The notes: generated by a model not told the origin, from the letters alone. A stretch of 64,000 nucleotides of DNA from Chthoniobacteraceae bacterium (GCA_947449735.1 CANFTB010000006.1:62001-126000); one strand, 5' to 3'. Positions 1 to 10,179 are shown, counted from the stretch's first letter. Numbers and translations are program-made.

Positions 1-25
1 GTTCCCCACCCGTCTCAATTTATAC

Positions 26-826
26 ATGAATTGGCTTCGCAAGCTCTTCCAATTCCGCGAGCAAACCCAGGGGGACGCCGTTAAGCCTTTCCTGGACCAC
101 CTTGAGGACCTTCGCTGGACCGTGGTCAAAATGGCCGCTTCTCTCGCGCTGGCCATGATTGGCGCCTTTTTCTTTGTGAAGGACATCTCCGCGGTGGTCC
201 GCAAGCCGCTCGAAGCCATTCAGGGAAACGAACCGCTGATCACCCTCGGGGTGACTGACGCGTTCATGATATCCTTGCAGCTTGCGTTTTATGCTGGAAT
301 TGTCGTTAGTTTTCCTTTCCTGATCTTTTTTCTGGCCGAGTTTGTACTCCCCGCCCTCACCACCAAAGAGCGGCGCATTCTGATGCCGGCAATCGCCGCG
401 GGCTTCGTGCTTTTCGGTGCCGGCGCAGTGATGAGCTACTACTACGTGCTGCCCTCGACCCTGTCTTGGTTTAGCGCTTATGCGAAGTCGATGGGAATGG
501 ACCCGAGGTGGCAGGCGAGGGATTATTTTGGTTTTGTGACCCATCTCACGATCGCTTGCGGGTTGCTCTGCGAGTTGCCCGTGGGCGTCATCGGCCTGGC
601 TGCGCTCCGGTTGGTAACGTTCGGAATGCTATCGAAAACAAGGCCTTATGCGATTGTCGCGATTCTTGTTCTGGTGGCTGTGATTTCCCCCACGCCCGAT
701 CCTTTTACCTTTGTCGGCCTAGCGGTTCCCGTCGTGGCCATCTACGAACTGTGCATCTGGATTGTTTGGTTCATGGACCGCAGGAGGGTGCGTGCCGAAG
801 CCGGTGAAATACGGAACCTTGAATGA
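26..826 (+). CDS. tatC: Sec-independent protein translocase subunit TatC
   Basis: Multi-spanning inner-membrane receptor of the twin-arginine translocation system, which binds RR signal peptides and exports folded proteins with TatA/TatB. The 266-residue product has the family hallmark HLEDLR at about residues 25-30 before the first membrane segment, further hydrophobic segments near 34-51, 80-110, 120-142, 172-200 and 208-248, and the conserved acidic residue in FLAEFVLPAL (about 105). The length is normal for TatC. The ATG at 26 leaves only 25 bases of upstream window, so a tatA/B partner could lie just outside. The end of the protein is intact. Confidence 0.95.
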   Translation: MNWLRKLFQFREQTQGDAVKPFLDHLEDLRWTVVKMAASLALAMIGAFFFVKDISAVVRKPLEAIQGNEPLITLGVTDAFMISLQLAFYAGIVVSFPFLIFFLAEFVLPALTTKERRILMPAIAAGFVLFGAGAVMSYYYVLPSTLSWFSAYAKSMGMDPRWQARDYFGFVTHLTIACGLLCELPVGVIGLAALRLVTFGMLSKTRPYAIVAILVLVAVISPTPDPFTFVGLAVPVVAIYELCIWIVWFMDRRRVRAEAGEIRNLE

Positions 827-997
827 TTCGACATTTGATGCGCGGGGCGGAATCAACTTCAGGGCGGAGATTGCTCCGCCTGCCTGCCTGCCGGACCTCT
901 TATCCGGCGTCCTTCCGGTTCTCTCGCTTCTGACCAAGCCTCCGGGCTTTCAGCTGCGGAGGCGCGCCCTTTCTTGAATTTTTTCACCCCTAAAATC

Positions 998-2281
998 ATG
1001 CAACTGGACCCTGCTCTTCTTTCATCAATCGCGCAAAAAGTCGGAACCCCCTTCTGGTTTTATTCGGCCGGCACGCTGCGCCAGCGCATTTCAGAAATCA
1101 AACAGGTGACCTCGGACGGCATCCAGGCCCGCTTTGCCATGAAAAGCTGCCCCGCTACCAAGGTGCTGGGGGAGATGCACAAGGCCGGAATTTGGATAGA
1201 CGCGGTCTCTGGCAATGAAATGCTCCGAGCGATGCATGCCGGTCACGCCGGGGGGCAGACCCCGCCTGTGATTCTTTACACCAGCGACGTTTTCAGGGAC
1301 AACGCGCTCCAAGTGGTTTTGGAAAAGGGAATTCTGCCAAACATCGGTTCGCCGGGCATGATCGGTCAGCTGGCCGCCGCAGGCTATAAGGGGGATGTGT
1401 CCATCAGGGTAAATCCGGGCTTCGGCCACGGCCATGTGAACTCCTGCGACACGGGTGGGCCAAGTTCCAAGCACGGCGTCTGGCTTGGCGACCTTGCGGC
1501 TGTTGCCAAGGAGGTTGAGGCCGCCGGCATGCGCGTTGTGATGCTGCACGCACACATCGGCAGCGGCCCGCGTTTCGAGGAACTCCACGAGAATCTGGAG
1601 CGCCTCGCCCGCGAGTTTGCGGCCCTTCTGCCTCTTTTTCCCGCGCTTGAGGGGGTCAGCCTCGGAGGGGGCATCCCCCACAATTACCGCGACGCAGCCT
1701 CCCAGATACCGCTTGAACCTCTGCGCCAACTGTTTGCGCGCTGCCGTGAAATTTTGAGCACCGCCGCCGGAAGGCCTGTGCGGGTGGAGATCGAGCCCGG
1801 CCGCTACTTTGTGGCGTCTTCCTGCGTGCTGGTCACGAGAGTCGCGGAGGTCAAGGCGACGCAGTCGAATGAAAAGGGCGAGGGCGCGACCTTCGCCATG
1901 GTGGACGCCGGGTTTGTGGACCTGGTGCGCCCGGCGATGTATGGCAGTTTTCATGGAATAGATGTCGTCCCACTCGATGGAAAGCCGAGGTCTTCGGCGC
2001 CAATCGTCGTGGCCGGCCCCCTGTGCGAAAGCGGGGATGTTTTCACCCGGGATGATGCCGAGTTGCTTGTTCCCAGAGATTTACCCGTTCCTGCTCCGGG
2101 AGACCTGCTGGTTCTGCGCGATGCCGGGGCTTATGGATACGCAATGAGCTCCAATTACAACTCGATAGGCCGCGCCCCACAGGTCTGGATGGAGCCTGAC
2201 GGCCGCATCGAGCTGATCTCCCGGCGTGAAACTCTCGAGGATCTTCTCCGGGCCGAAGTGAGTGAAACGGTGGACCTTTAG
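998..2281 (+). CDS. lysA: Diaminopimelate decarboxylase (LysA-type PLP enzyme)
   Basis: Fold-type III PLP decarboxylase that converts meso-diaminopimelate to lysine. The likely PLP lysine is K49 in FAMKSCP, where the family usually has YAVKAN. A glycine-rich phosphate-binding stretch (SLGGGIPH), an EPGRYFVA motif and the CESGDVF motif of the active site are also present. The open frame extends upstream to a TTG at 974, but the ATG at 998 gives a normal 427-residue protein and is preferred. A related carboxynorspermidine or arginine decarboxylase is possible, because the lysine motif is not the textbook one. The gene sits 98 bases before hrpA in the same direction. Confidence 0.8.
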   Translation: MQLDPALLSSIAQKVGTPFWFYSAGTLRQRISEIKQVTSDGIQARFAMKSCPATKVLGEMHKAGIWIDAVSGNEMLRAMHAGHAGGQTPPVILYTSDVFRDNALQVVLEKGILPNIGSPGMIGQLAAAGYKGDVSIRVNPGFGHGHVNSCDTGGPSSKHGVWLGDLAAVAKEVEAAGMRVVMLHAHIGSGPRFEELHENLERLAREFAALLPLFPALEGVSLGGGIPHNYRDAASQIPLEPLRQLFARCREILSTAAGRPVRVEIEPGRYFVASSCVLVTRVAEVKATQSNEKGEGATFAMVDAGFVDLVRPAMYGSFHGIDVVPLDGKPRSSAPIVVAGPLCESGDVFTRDDAELLVPRDLPVPAPGDLLVLRDAGAYGYAMSSNYNSIGRAPQVWMEPDGRIELISRRETLEDLLRAEVSETVDL

Positions 2282-2379
2282 CGGCATTGCCCGAGGGGCT
2301 TTCCTCGCGGCACCGGATTGCGCTGCAGTCCCCGTCCGGAGGGGGCGTGGGAGGCGATGCGCGGGTGCGTCCGTGCGCT

Positions 2380-5300
2380 ATGTTTAAGCTTCTCTACCCC
2401 CAAGACTTGCCGATCACCGGAAGGCGTCGTGAAATTGTCGACGCCATCCGTGCGAGCCAGGTGGTCGTCATTGCCGGGGAGACTGGCTCTGGCAAGACCA
2501 CCCAGCTTCCTAAAATGTGCATCGAGGCCGGGCTCTGCGAAGCCGGTCTGATCGGATGCACCCAGCCACGGAGGGTAGCGGCCATGAGTATCTCCCGCCG
2601 GGTGGCCGAGGAACTCGGCGTGGTTTGGGGGCGCGAGGTGGGCTGTAAGATGCGCTTTAACGACGACACGGGCGCGGAGACCCGCGTGAAGTTCATGACC
2701 GACGGCATTCTTCTCGCCGAGATCCAGTCGGACCCGCTGCTGCGAAAGTATTCGGCAATCATCATCGACGAGGCGCACGAGCGCTCTTTGAACATCGATT
2801 TTCTGCTGGGGTATCTGAACGGCCTGCTCGCGCGGCGGCCAGAGCTCAAGCTCATCATCACCTCGGCCACCATCGATACAGAGGCCTTTTCGAAGGCTTT
2901 CGGGGGAGCTCCGGTTGTGGAAGTGTCTGGGCGTTTGTGGCCGGTGGAGATCCGCTACCGGCCGCTGGAAGAATTCAGCGCGACGGAATCAAATGAGCCT
3001 GTGGGTTTTGTCGAGGCTGCCGTGGGGGCGACTGAGGATGCGTTGCTCGAGTCCGGCGATGGAGATGTTCTGGTTTTCATGCCGACCGAGCGGGACATTC
3101 GCGAGGCTCGCGAGCTGATGGAGGAGCGCCTTGGAAGAGGAATTGAGGTTCTGGGATTGTACGGCCGGATGCCAGCGGCGGATCAGCAGCGCATCTTTGC
3201 CCCCGGCCCCCGGCGCCGTGTTGTCATCGCCACAAACGTGGCCGAGACCTCGCTCACGCTGCCTCGCATCCGCTATGTGATTGATACCGGTCTGGCCAGG
3301 ATGAGCCGTTACAATCCCAGGACCCGCACGAAGCGGCTGCCTGTGGAGGCAGTTTCCCAGAGCAGTGCCAACCAACGCTCGGGAAGGGCGGGGCGCCTGA
3401 GCGAGGGGGTGGCGATCAGGCTTTACGCCGATGAGGATTTTGCCAAACGGCCCCGGTTTACGCAGCCTGAGATTCAGCGGGCGAATCTGGCCGAGGTCAT
3501 CCTCAGGATGAAGGCGTTCCGGCTCGGGGAGATAGAAACGTTTCCATTTTTAAACCCGCCTCAGGCTGTTGCCATACGGGCGGGCTACCGCTTGCTGCAC
3601 GAGCTCGGTGCGTTGGACGAAAGCAACGCACTGACCCCGCTTGGCCGTGAGCTTGCCCGTCTGCCGGTCGATCCCACGCTGGGCCGCATGTTACTTCAGG
3701 CGAGGCGTGAGAAAGTGCTTCCGGAAATGCTGGTGATCGCCTCCGGGCTCAGCATTCCGGACCCGCGGGAGCGGCCCGAGGAGCAGAAGGCTGCGGCTCA
3801 AGCCGCACATGCGCAGTTCGCGCATTCGCGATCCGACTTCTTGGGCCTCTTAAAAATATGGCGCGCCAGCCCGCAGGGAGACGGCCGCGGCGGCAGTAAC
3901 GCCCTGAGGCGCTTCTGTAAGGCGCACTTCCTGTCGTTCATGCGCATGCGCGAGTGGAGGGACGTCCATCGCCAGTTGTGCGATAGTTTTCAGGCAGACG
4001 ACCCGCTGGGTGTGAAACCGCCTGTTCCCACGGAGCTTCCGCCTGCAGCAAAGGCGTCGGGCGCCGCCGCTCCGGCGCGTAAGTCGCGAACCTCCGCGGT
4101 GAGCGACCCGTTGGAGCTGCTTTACGATGGCGTCCACCGTTCCATTCTGAGCGGCCTCCTTGGTCAAATTGCGCAGCGAGAAGATCGGAACCGTTACAAG
4201 GCGACCGGCGGCAGGATGGTTACGGTTTTCCCGGGGTCCCATTTGTTCGAAAGGCAGGAGCAGGGGAAGAAGAAGCGGCCGCCGACATCCCCTGTTGCTG
4301 CACCGGGAAATCCTGCGGCCGAATCAAAAGGCAGGCAGCCTGCGTGGATCATGGCGGCGGAGATTGTGGAAACTTCGCAACTGTTTGCGCGTTCGGCGGC
4401 AGGAATCGACCCGGAATGGGTGGTGGACCTTGGCGGCCATTTGTGCGAGGCGCGCTACGCCGAGCCGGCCTGGAGCGATAGGGCGGAGAGGGTGTTGGTT
4501 TCCGCGCGAATGTTCCTCCACGGCTTGGAGGTTTCGAGGCGGCGCGTTGATTACGGCACAGTGGACCCCGTTCATGCCACCGAGCTGTTCATACGGGCTG
4601 CTCTGGTGCAGGGGGATGCCAAAATAAACCTCCGTTTTGTCTCGGAAAATCGGAGGCTTCGCGACCGGGTCGAGGCGGCATTGACCAAGGTGCGTCATCG
4701 TCAGGTTCTTGATCTTGATGAGGTTGTTTACAAGTTTTACGCCGCGCGTATCCACGGGGTATCTTCGGTGCATGACCTCCACAGGTTTGCGGACCGGGGG
4801 ATGCGCAGCGACCCCGACTTTTGTGTGATGAAGGAGGTCGATCTGACCGAGGAGATCGACCCTGGGTTTGATCGGTCGCAATTCCCTGATAGTGTGAACC
4901 TAGGAAATGCGGTTTTGCCGCTGGTCTATAACTTCAATCCGGGGGAGGAGACGGATGGAGTGACTGTGCAGGTTCCGCTTCCGGTTGCCGCCCAGTTGAC
5001 GCCCGGCCAGATCCAGTGGATGGTGCCGGGCCTCCGGGAGGAGCAGATCAGCCTGCTGTTGCGCGCGCTTCCGAAGGCCATTCGCCGGCCACTCATGCCT
5101 TTGGACGTGCGTGCGGCCGAGGTGGCCGCCGAGTTTGACCCGGGCCGGGGCGATTTTATGACGGCCCTTGCGGATTATTTGACGCGGAAATACCGGATCC
5201 ACGTGCGTCGCTCGGACTGGGGCGAGCAGAGCCTGCCGGCGCATCTTTGTCCTCGGGTGGAGGTTGTGGACAAGGCCGCCCGGCCTGTCGCAGCTGGGAG

Positions 5301-6249
5301 GGACCTTGCCGAGATACACAGGACGATTGAACGGCACGATCACCGCTCCGTAGCGTGGCACGGCGTGGCCGCAAAGTGGGAGCGGGACGGACTGTCTGCG
5401 TGGAGTTTTGGAGACCTGCCAGAAAAGATTTTTGTCGAGGAGGTTGGGGGAGCTGCATTGTACGCTTTTCCCGGGCTGGAGGCCGCCGGCGAATCCGTGA
5501 ACGTGCGTTTGTTCCGAAATGCGGAGGAGGCCGACCGTGCCAGCCGGGCGGGAATTCACAAGCTGGTGGAGATTGCCGTGGCGCGCGATTTGGTTGGTTT
5601 GCAAAAAGAGCTGCTGAGCATCGCCCGCAAGCTCCAAGCGCCGAAGCAGAACTCCTCGAGGGTTGTGGGCGGGTTTCAGCAGTTGGGGGTGCAGCTCGGG
5701 CGGCTTGTTCCGGCTTGTTCTGGCGAGACGTTTCAGGAGTCTGCAATGCGGCGGATTCTTGAAAATGCGTTCCAGTGGGAGCCGGTGCGGCCGTTGGAGG
5801 CGTCGCGTTTTGAGGCATTTGTCGAGCAGGGGAGGCGGAGACTGCCGGAGCTTGTGTACAAGCTTGGAGAATGGACTCGGCAGATTTTTGAATGGAAGGA
5901 TACCCTGGGCTCCCTTCCGAAGCGTTATCCCGGAATGGACGCGGATCTGGAAAGACTGGTTCCTGCTGATCTGCATGCGCACACGCCTTTTGACCGGTTG
6001 CAACATCTGCCCAGGTACCTGAAGGCGGTTCAAGTACGCGCGGAAAAGGCGGCATTGAGGCCGGCCAAGGAAGCGGAGCGAGCCGCCCAGCTGAAAGAGT
6101 TTGCGGGATGGGAAAAAAAAGTGTCCGGAGAACACTCCGAGAAGTTCCGTTGGCTGCTCGAGGAGTTTCGCGTGTCGCTGTTTGCTCAGGAGCTGGGGAC
6201 CTCGGAAAGCGTTTCGGTCGAACGCTTGCGAAGTTTTGGTGGGTTTTAA
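2380..6249 (+). CDS. hrpA: ATP-dependent RNA helicase HrpA (DEAH box)
   Basis: Large DEAH-box RNA helicase implicated in mRNA processing and rescue of stalled ribosomes in other bacteria. The product is about 1,289 residues, close to the 1,300 of E. coli HrpA. Walker A GETGSGKT lies at 33-40, DEAH at 130-133, SAT (motif III) in IITSATID, and the QRSGRAGR motif VI follows. The oligonucleotide-binding region and the long C-terminal DUF3418-type part follow in order. A TTG at 2287 would add 31 low-complexity residues; the ATG at 2380 starts right at the conserved domain and is preferred. A bidirectional hairpin separates it from convergent gatB. Confidence 0.93.
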   Translation: MFKLLYPQDLPITGRRREIVDAIRASQVVVIAGETGSGKTTQLPKMCIEAGLCEAGLIGCTQPRRVAAMSISRRVAEELGVVWGREVGCKMRFNDDTGAETRVKFMTDGILLAEIQSDPLLRKYSAIIIDEAHERSLNIDFLLGYLNGLLARRPELKLIITSATIDTEAFSKAFGGAPVVEVSGRLWPVEIRYRPLEEFSATESNEPVGFVEAAVGATEDALLESGDGDVLVFMPTERDIREARELMEERLGRGIEVLGLYGRMPAADQQRIFAPGPRRRVVIATNVAETSLTLPRIRYVIDTGLARMSRYNPRTRTKRLPVEAVSQSSANQRSGRAGRLSEGVAIRLYADEDFAKRPRFTQPEIQRANLAEVILRMKAFRLGEIETFPFLNPPQAVAIRAGYRLLHELGALDESNALTPLGRELARLPVDPTLGRMLLQARREKVLPEMLVIASGLSIPDPRERPEEQKAAAQAAHAQFAHSRSDFLGLLKIWRASPQGDGRGGSNALRRFCKAHFLSFMRMREWRDVHRQLCDSFQADDPLGVKPPVPTELPPAAKASGAAAPARKSRTSAVSDPLELLYDGVHRSILSGLLGQIAQREDRNRYKATGGRMVTVFPGSHLFERQEQGKKKRPPTSPVAAPGNPAAESKGRQPAWIMAAEIVETSQLFARSAAGIDPEWVVDLGGHLCEARYAEPAWSDRAERVLVSARMFLHGLEVSRRRVDYGTVDPVHATELFIRAALVQGDAKINLRFVSENRRLRDRVEAALTKVRHRQVLDLDEVVYKFYAARIHGVSSVHDLHRFADRGMRSDPDFCVMKEVDLTEEIDPGFDRSQFPDSVNLGNAVLPLVYNFNPGEETDGVTVQVPLPVAAQLTPGQIQWMVPGLREEQISLLLRALPKAIRRPLMPLDVRAAEVAAEFDPGRGDFMTALADYLTRKYRIHVRRSDWGEQSLPAHLCPRVEVVDKAARPVAAGRDLAEIHRTIERHDHRSVAWHGVAAKWERDGLSAWSFGDLPEKIFVEEVGGAALYAFPGLEAAGESVNVRLFRNAEEADRASRAGIHKLVEIAVARDLVGLQKELLSIARKLQAPKQNSSRVVGGFQQLGVQLGRLVPACSGETFQESAMRRILENAFQWEPVRPLEASRFEAFVEQGRRRLPELVYKLGEWTRQIFEWKDTLGSLPKRYPGMDADLERLVPADLHAHTPFDRLQHLPRYLKAVQVRAEKAALRPAKEAERAAQLKEFAGWEKKVSGEHSEKFRWLLEEFRVSLFAQELGTSESVSVERLRSFGGF

Positions 6250-6255
6250 CCCGGG

Positions 6256-6280
6256 CGGTCTGTCGGTTTTAGACAGACCC
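6256..6280. terminator. Bidirectional hairpin between hrpA and gatB
   Basis: Perfect 8-bp arms GGTCTGTC (6257-6264) and GACAGACC (6272-6279) enclose a 7-base T-rich loop, between the stop codons of two convergent genes. No strong T tract follows, so it may act as a weak terminator or mRNA-end stabiliser. Confidence 0.55.
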
Positions 6281-6294
6281 GTTTGAATGGCTTG

Positions 6295-7755
6295 CTACGC
6301 GGAAAGCAGCCGGGTCAGAATTTCGCCAACCACTGTGGGGTTGGCTTTCCCCTGGGAGAGCTTCATGACCTGTCCTTTGAGAAAGTTAATCGACGCCGCC
6401 TTGCCTGCGCGGAACTCCTCGACTGCCTTCGGGTTTGCTGCAATGGACTGGGCGCACAGGGCCTCGATGGCTCCCAGATCGCTTTCTTGTTTGAGGCCCT
6501 TTTCTTCAATGATGAGCGATGCTTTTTTCCCAGTCGCCAACATCTCTGCAAACACTTCCTTGCCCTGTCTTGTGTTGATTGTACCGCTTTCGATGATGCC
6601 GAGCAGAGCCGCCAGTTCGGAGGGGGCAACCTTGCATTCTGCAATGGTTTCGCCGGTGGCGCCGAGTGCGCTCAAAAGGTCGTTGAGAATCCAGTTCGCA
6701 AGAACCTTGGGTTTGGAGGCCGCATTTGCGGCATTCTCGAAGTAGTCGGCAAGGGCCCGGTCCGAGGCCAGCACTGAGGCATCGTATTCTGTGACTCCGT
6801 ACGTCTGGACGAAGCGCTCCCGCTTTTCCGCAGGCAACTCCGGCCTGAGCTTCCGGACCTCCTCCATGAAGACACTCGTGTCCACGGGAAGGAGGTCGGG
6901 TTCGGGGAAATAGCGGTAGTCGTGTGCCGATTCTTTGATGCGCATCAGGGTCGTCTGGCCGAGTGTGTCGTCCCAGCGGCGTGTTTCCTGGGCGAGGGCC
7001 CCCCCTTTGGTGAGCACCTCTATCTGGCGTTCAATTTCAAATGCGATGGCACGGCGAACACCGGAAATGGTGTTCATGTTTTTGATTTCAATCTTGGTCC
7101 CGAGCTCGGAAGTACCCTCGGGACGGACGGATATGTTGCAATCGCAGCGCATCTGGCCCTTTTCCATGTCTGCGTCGCTCACGCCGCCGTACACCAGAAT
7201 CTGTTGCAGGGCGCTTAGGAATGCAAAGGCCTCCTCCGGAGAATCGATATCCGGTTCGGAGACGATTTCCATCAGGGGTGTGCCGGCCCTGTTGAAATCA
7301 ATGCCGGAGGAGGTTTCAAAATGAGAGCTTTTCGCAACGTCTTCCTCTAGGTGAATCCGCACAAGCCTGACTACTTTCCCGGCATTTGTGATGCTTTTCT
7401 GCGCATCTTTCGGGTAGGCGAGGTCGTGCAGGGGCACGCCGCCGCCGTCGCAGATCGGCTGGTCGTACTGCGAGATCTGGTAGTTCTTGGGCATGTCCGG
7501 ATAAAAGTAGTTCTTCCGGTCGAACTTGCAGATGTCCGGCACCTTGCAGTTGAGCATCAGGCCCGTGAGTGCCGTCATGCGAAGGGCGGTCTCGTTCATG
7601 ACCGGGAGGGCGCCCGGGTAGCCCAGACACACCGGGCAGGTGTGGGTGTTTGGTTCCGATCCGTACTCGACGGCGCAGCCGCAGAACATTTTGCTGCGGG
7701 TTTTGAGCTGCACGTGAACCTCAAGACCAATGGTGGGGATATAACGGGTTGCCAT
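6295..7755 (-). CDS. gatB: Asp-tRNA(Asn)/Glu-tRNA(Gln) amidotransferase subunit B
   Basis: GatB is the kinase/transamidation subunit of GatCAB, which turns misacylated Glu-tRNA(Gln) or Asp-tRNA(Asn) into the correct amide. The 486-residue protein opens with the typical IGLEVHVQLKTRSKMFC, followed by the zinc-site cysteines (CGC and CPVCLGYPG), the EDVAKS and NRAGTPLMEIVSEPD signatures, and the C-terminal YqeY-like helical domain (NPKAVEEFRAGK). It lies 38 bases downstream of a CvpA-like gene in the same direction. gatA and gatC are not in the window. The ATG at 7755 fits the family N-terminus. Confidence 0.96.
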   Translation of the reverse strand: MATRYIPTIGLEVHVQLKTRSKMFCGCAVEYGSEPNTHTCPVCLGYPGALPVMNETALRMTALTGLMLNCKVPDICKFDRKNYFYPDMPKNYQISQYDQPICDGGGVPLHDLAYPKDAQKSITNAGKVVRLVRIHLEEDVAKSSHFETSSGIDFNRAGTPLMEIVSEPDIDSPEEAFAFLSALQQILVYGGVSDADMEKGQMRCDCNISVRPEGTSELGTKIEIKNMNTISGVRRAIAFEIERQIEVLTKGGALAQETRRWDDTLGQTTLMRIKESAHDYRYFPEPDLLPVDTSVFMEEVRKLRPELPAEKRERFVQTYGVTEYDASVLASDRALADYFENAANAASKPKVLANWILNDLLSALGATGETIAECKVAPSELAALLGIIESGTINTRQGKEVFAEMLATGKKASLIIEEKGLKQESDLGAIEALCAQSIAANPKAVEEFRAGKAASINFLKGQVMKLSQGKANPTVVGEILTRLLSA

Positions 7756-7793
7756 GAACTTCGTGCTACTTTGAAAGAGTTTGGTGAACTTGG

Positions 7794-8735
7794 CTAGGGT
7801 TTCGCGCGGCGAGATTGCGAGTGGTCTGGCGCTCCGGCAGAGGGACGAGATGGAGTCGCGGCCTTCGGCAGCGGTCCTCCCTGGATCGGTTCGGCGGTCG
7901 CCCTAGCCAGGATCGCATCTATGTCCAGGGTTCTGAGAAGAGTGAGCAGCTGGGTGTCTGCCGCCGCGGCCTGCACTCTGGAATTTTTGAGAATGGCGCC
8001 CAAGTCGCCGGAATTCAGAGCCTCCTGCAGCGAAGGGTCACTCATCAAAGCAATCAGCTTGGCGTTTTTGGATAGAACCTCCATAGCCGGGTCGCCCATG
8101 AGCCTCTGTCTGGCCTGGGGACTCGCAATCATCTCCCCAGCCTTCTCAAGTCGGGAGTAAATTTTACCCGAAAGAGGATCCAGAGCGTTGAGAACTTGCG
8201 CCGCTGGAGACTCCTCGATCGCCCTTTTCAGCAGGCTCGTAGGATGCTCGTCCGGGAGCGCATTGGGGCGCAGTTTGCCGCGCGAGGCCGAAATCCCGGC
8301 CTTTCGGACCCCCTCCGCGAAGCTGCCCGAGCTTTTTACTGCAAGTGCCCCGAGGCCCAATACGAGCAGTCCCGACAGCAATCCCAACCCTGCTCCAGAC
8401 AACCCGTAAACGAGGCGGACCATCCCCCAACCCTGCTCCTCCGTCTTCCGGAATATGATGGACGAAAGTATCGAGATGGCTGCCCAGATTGCGAGTCCGA
8501 GCAGGCAACCGCCGAAGACCGGGCGTAGAAACTGGGGGAAGCCGAATGTTGGAACAATGGGGGCTATGGCGGGGCCCAGCCAGAAGCCGGCCGCCGCACC
8601 CAAGGCAATTCCGGCCAAAGAGGCGGCCTGCCGCACCGGACCCCTTTGCCATCCGAGCCAGACGCTTGCCAGGAGCCAGAAAGCGGCGCAAAGGGGGACC
8701 CATGAGGGGACTTCGGCTGGAATTCGGGCGTTCAT
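7794..8735 (-). CDS. CvpA-like inner-membrane protein
   Basis: The 313-residue product has an N-terminal half with four or five hydrophobic segments (about residues 10-130) rich in Gly and Ala, including a WLGWQRGPVRQAASLAG segment that resembles the CvpA/colicin V production family. The C-terminal half is soluble and mostly helical, ending in a Pro/Ser/Arg-rich tail. CvpA-family proteins are envelope proteins whose molecular role is poorly defined, so function is not assigned. The frame extends to a TTG three codons upstream (8744); the ATG at 8735 is preferred. The gene probably shares a transcript with gatB, which follows 38 bases later. Confidence 0.6.
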   Translation of the reverse strand: MNARIPAEVPSWVPLCAAFWLLASVWLGWQRGPVRQAASLAGIALGAAAGFWLGPAIAPIVPTFGFPQFLRPVFGGCLLGLAIWAAISILSSIIFRKTEEQGWGMVRLVYGLSGAGLGLLSGLLVLGLGALAVKSSGSFAEGVRKAGISASRGKLRPNALPDEHPTSLLKRAIEESPAAQVLNALDPLSGKIYSRLEKAGEMIASPQARQRLMGDPAMEVLSKNAKLIALMSDPSLQEALNSGDLGAILKNSRVQAAAADTQLLTLLRTLDIDAILARATAEPIQGGPLPKAATPSRPSAGAPDHSQSRRAKP

Positions 8736-8904
8736 GGAAGGCAACTCTTGGGACGGTCTTTCAAAGACCTTCTTTATCTCGCCAACCCTGCTTCAAAGCA
8801 ATCTAACGAACATAACCCCAGCCAAACGCTTGATCCTCCAGTGGAACCCGACAGGCGTCCCGCCCCGGAACACCAGGCGGCATTAACCGTGGCCGTAAAC
8901 GTGT

Positions 8905-9897
8905 TTAGAATCGGATTTGAAACGAGGCGCCTATCCCGTTGTCCAATTTGCGGTAGTCCTGAACGGTTATGTCGCTTGAATCACGTGCTTCAAAACTTGC
9001 GAAAGCCCTGACAGAAGCCCACTTGTTGAGGGCGTAGTTCACCGAGAATCCCAGGCTCTGCAAAGTCTCTCTTCGGGAGCGAGGGTGGATGTATTCCGTA
9101 AACTGCACGCGGTAGAAGGGTTGGACCGTTAGGTCGGGGGCCATCTGCCGGATGTAGGCCACAACGATCGATTCGTCCACCCGGTCGTTTTGCTTGGGCT
9201 TTGGCGGGTCAACCCGCGTCAGCCGCCAGCTCCCAGACACAGAAACGCTCAACATCGAGGTTTCACTCACCTTGTACTGTCCGTCCACTCCAACGGAGGG
9301 AACGAACTCGGAATAGAACTGGTCGTACTTGCCGGAAGCGGCGTTCAGGAGGCGGTTGTGCTCCGCTCCGAGGCTGGCGGACCAGGAATCGCTGAAGAAA
9401 TAGCGGCTCTGCGCGAAAAATGTGCTGACGTCGAAATCGATGTCGTTGATATCCTTCTGTTTGTCGCTGCCTGTGGCATAGTTGAACTTTTGATGCCGGT
9501 ATCCCGTCCTGAACGCAAGTTTGCCCCTCGACAACTCCCACGGTTTTGGTGCGACGGCCACTTGAGCCGTCGATACCAAGACGGACGATCGGATCTTGTT
9601 TTTTTCCGTCAGATAAACATTGGAAGTCCCAGCGATCTGAGTGTCAAACGACGCTTCGAGCCACTCCTGTTTCGGCTTCGTTTTAACCACAACCTGCGGC
9701 CCGACATCCTCTGCTTCGTCTTTGTAAAGAGATGGGATGGCGTCGACTGCGGGGGTCTGTAGCTTTTGCCGGAGGTCTGGTTTCTGGAACTGATGGGTTG
9801 CCGTGTCCACCCGCGTCTGCGCAATGGAAACTCCTGAGAAAGCGCAGAACGTGGCTGCCGCAGTCCAAGTTGAGAAGCGTCCGTTAAACAAGTTCAT
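8905..9897 (-). CDS. Putative outer-membrane beta-barrel protein
   Basis: The 330-residue product starts with a signal peptide (ATFCAFSGVSIAQ, probable cleavage near residue 27), then a proline-rich linker of about 60 residues. After that come alternating hydrophobic/polar strands with many aromatic residues, and it ends in a C-terminal phenylalanine (FQIRF) as outer-membrane barrels do. No TonB box or plug domain is seen. It could be a small porin-like or surface protein whose substrate cannot be read from sequence. It is divergent from uvrC and 160 bases upstream of the CvpA-like gene. The barrel call is inference from strand pattern, signal peptide and terminal Phe. Confidence 0.6.
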   Translation of the reverse strand: MNLFNGRFSTWTAAATFCAFSGVSIAQTRVDTATHQFQKPDLRQKLQTPAVDAIPSLYKDEAEDVGPQVVVKTKPKQEWLEASFDTQIAGTSNVYLTEKNKIRSSVLVSTAQVAVAPKPWELSRGKLAFRTGYRHQKFNYATGSDKQKDINDIDFDVSTFFAQSRYFFSDSWSASLGAEHNRLLNAASGKYDQFYSEFVPSVGVDGQYKVSETSMLSVSVSGSWRLTRVDPPKPKQNDRVDESIVVAYIRQMAPDLTVQPFYRVQFTEYIHPRSRRETLQSLGFSVNYALNKWASVRAFASFEARDSSDITVQDYRKLDNGIGASFQIRF

Positions 9898-10179
9898 GAC
9901 GGAGGGGGATCTGGAAACAGTTTATCCGGGGATGGCGCAAAAGAGGCCACGCCACCAGACGTTTGGACCGCACCGATTCAAAGGTTGTTTGAAGAGGGAT
10001 AGTTGAACGGTTCATTCGCCAACTTCTGTATCTATCGGCAGCTTACTGGGAGGCTTGAAATGCGCAAATACATTGATGCACCTGCCCTGGTCAGGGAAAC
10101 GGCGAGCTGCCGAATATTCACAGTCGGAACCGGACGGCAAAACTTGAGGACGGGTTCAATGGGGTGCAGGATAGATAGC

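Noticed and set aside
863..880. GGCGGAG/CTCCGCC hairpin after tatC
   Set aside because: A good stem with a 4-base loop, but no T run follows in either direction, so I did not call a terminator.
4900..6135. 411-codon minus-strand frame opposite hrpA
   Set aside because: It is a shadow of the conserved C-terminal HrpA region, with no recognisable domain.
8750..8770. GGTCTTT/AAAGACC palindrome upstream of the CvpA-like gene
   Set aside because: The arms meet with a one-base centre, and there is no context to assign it as an operator or terminator.
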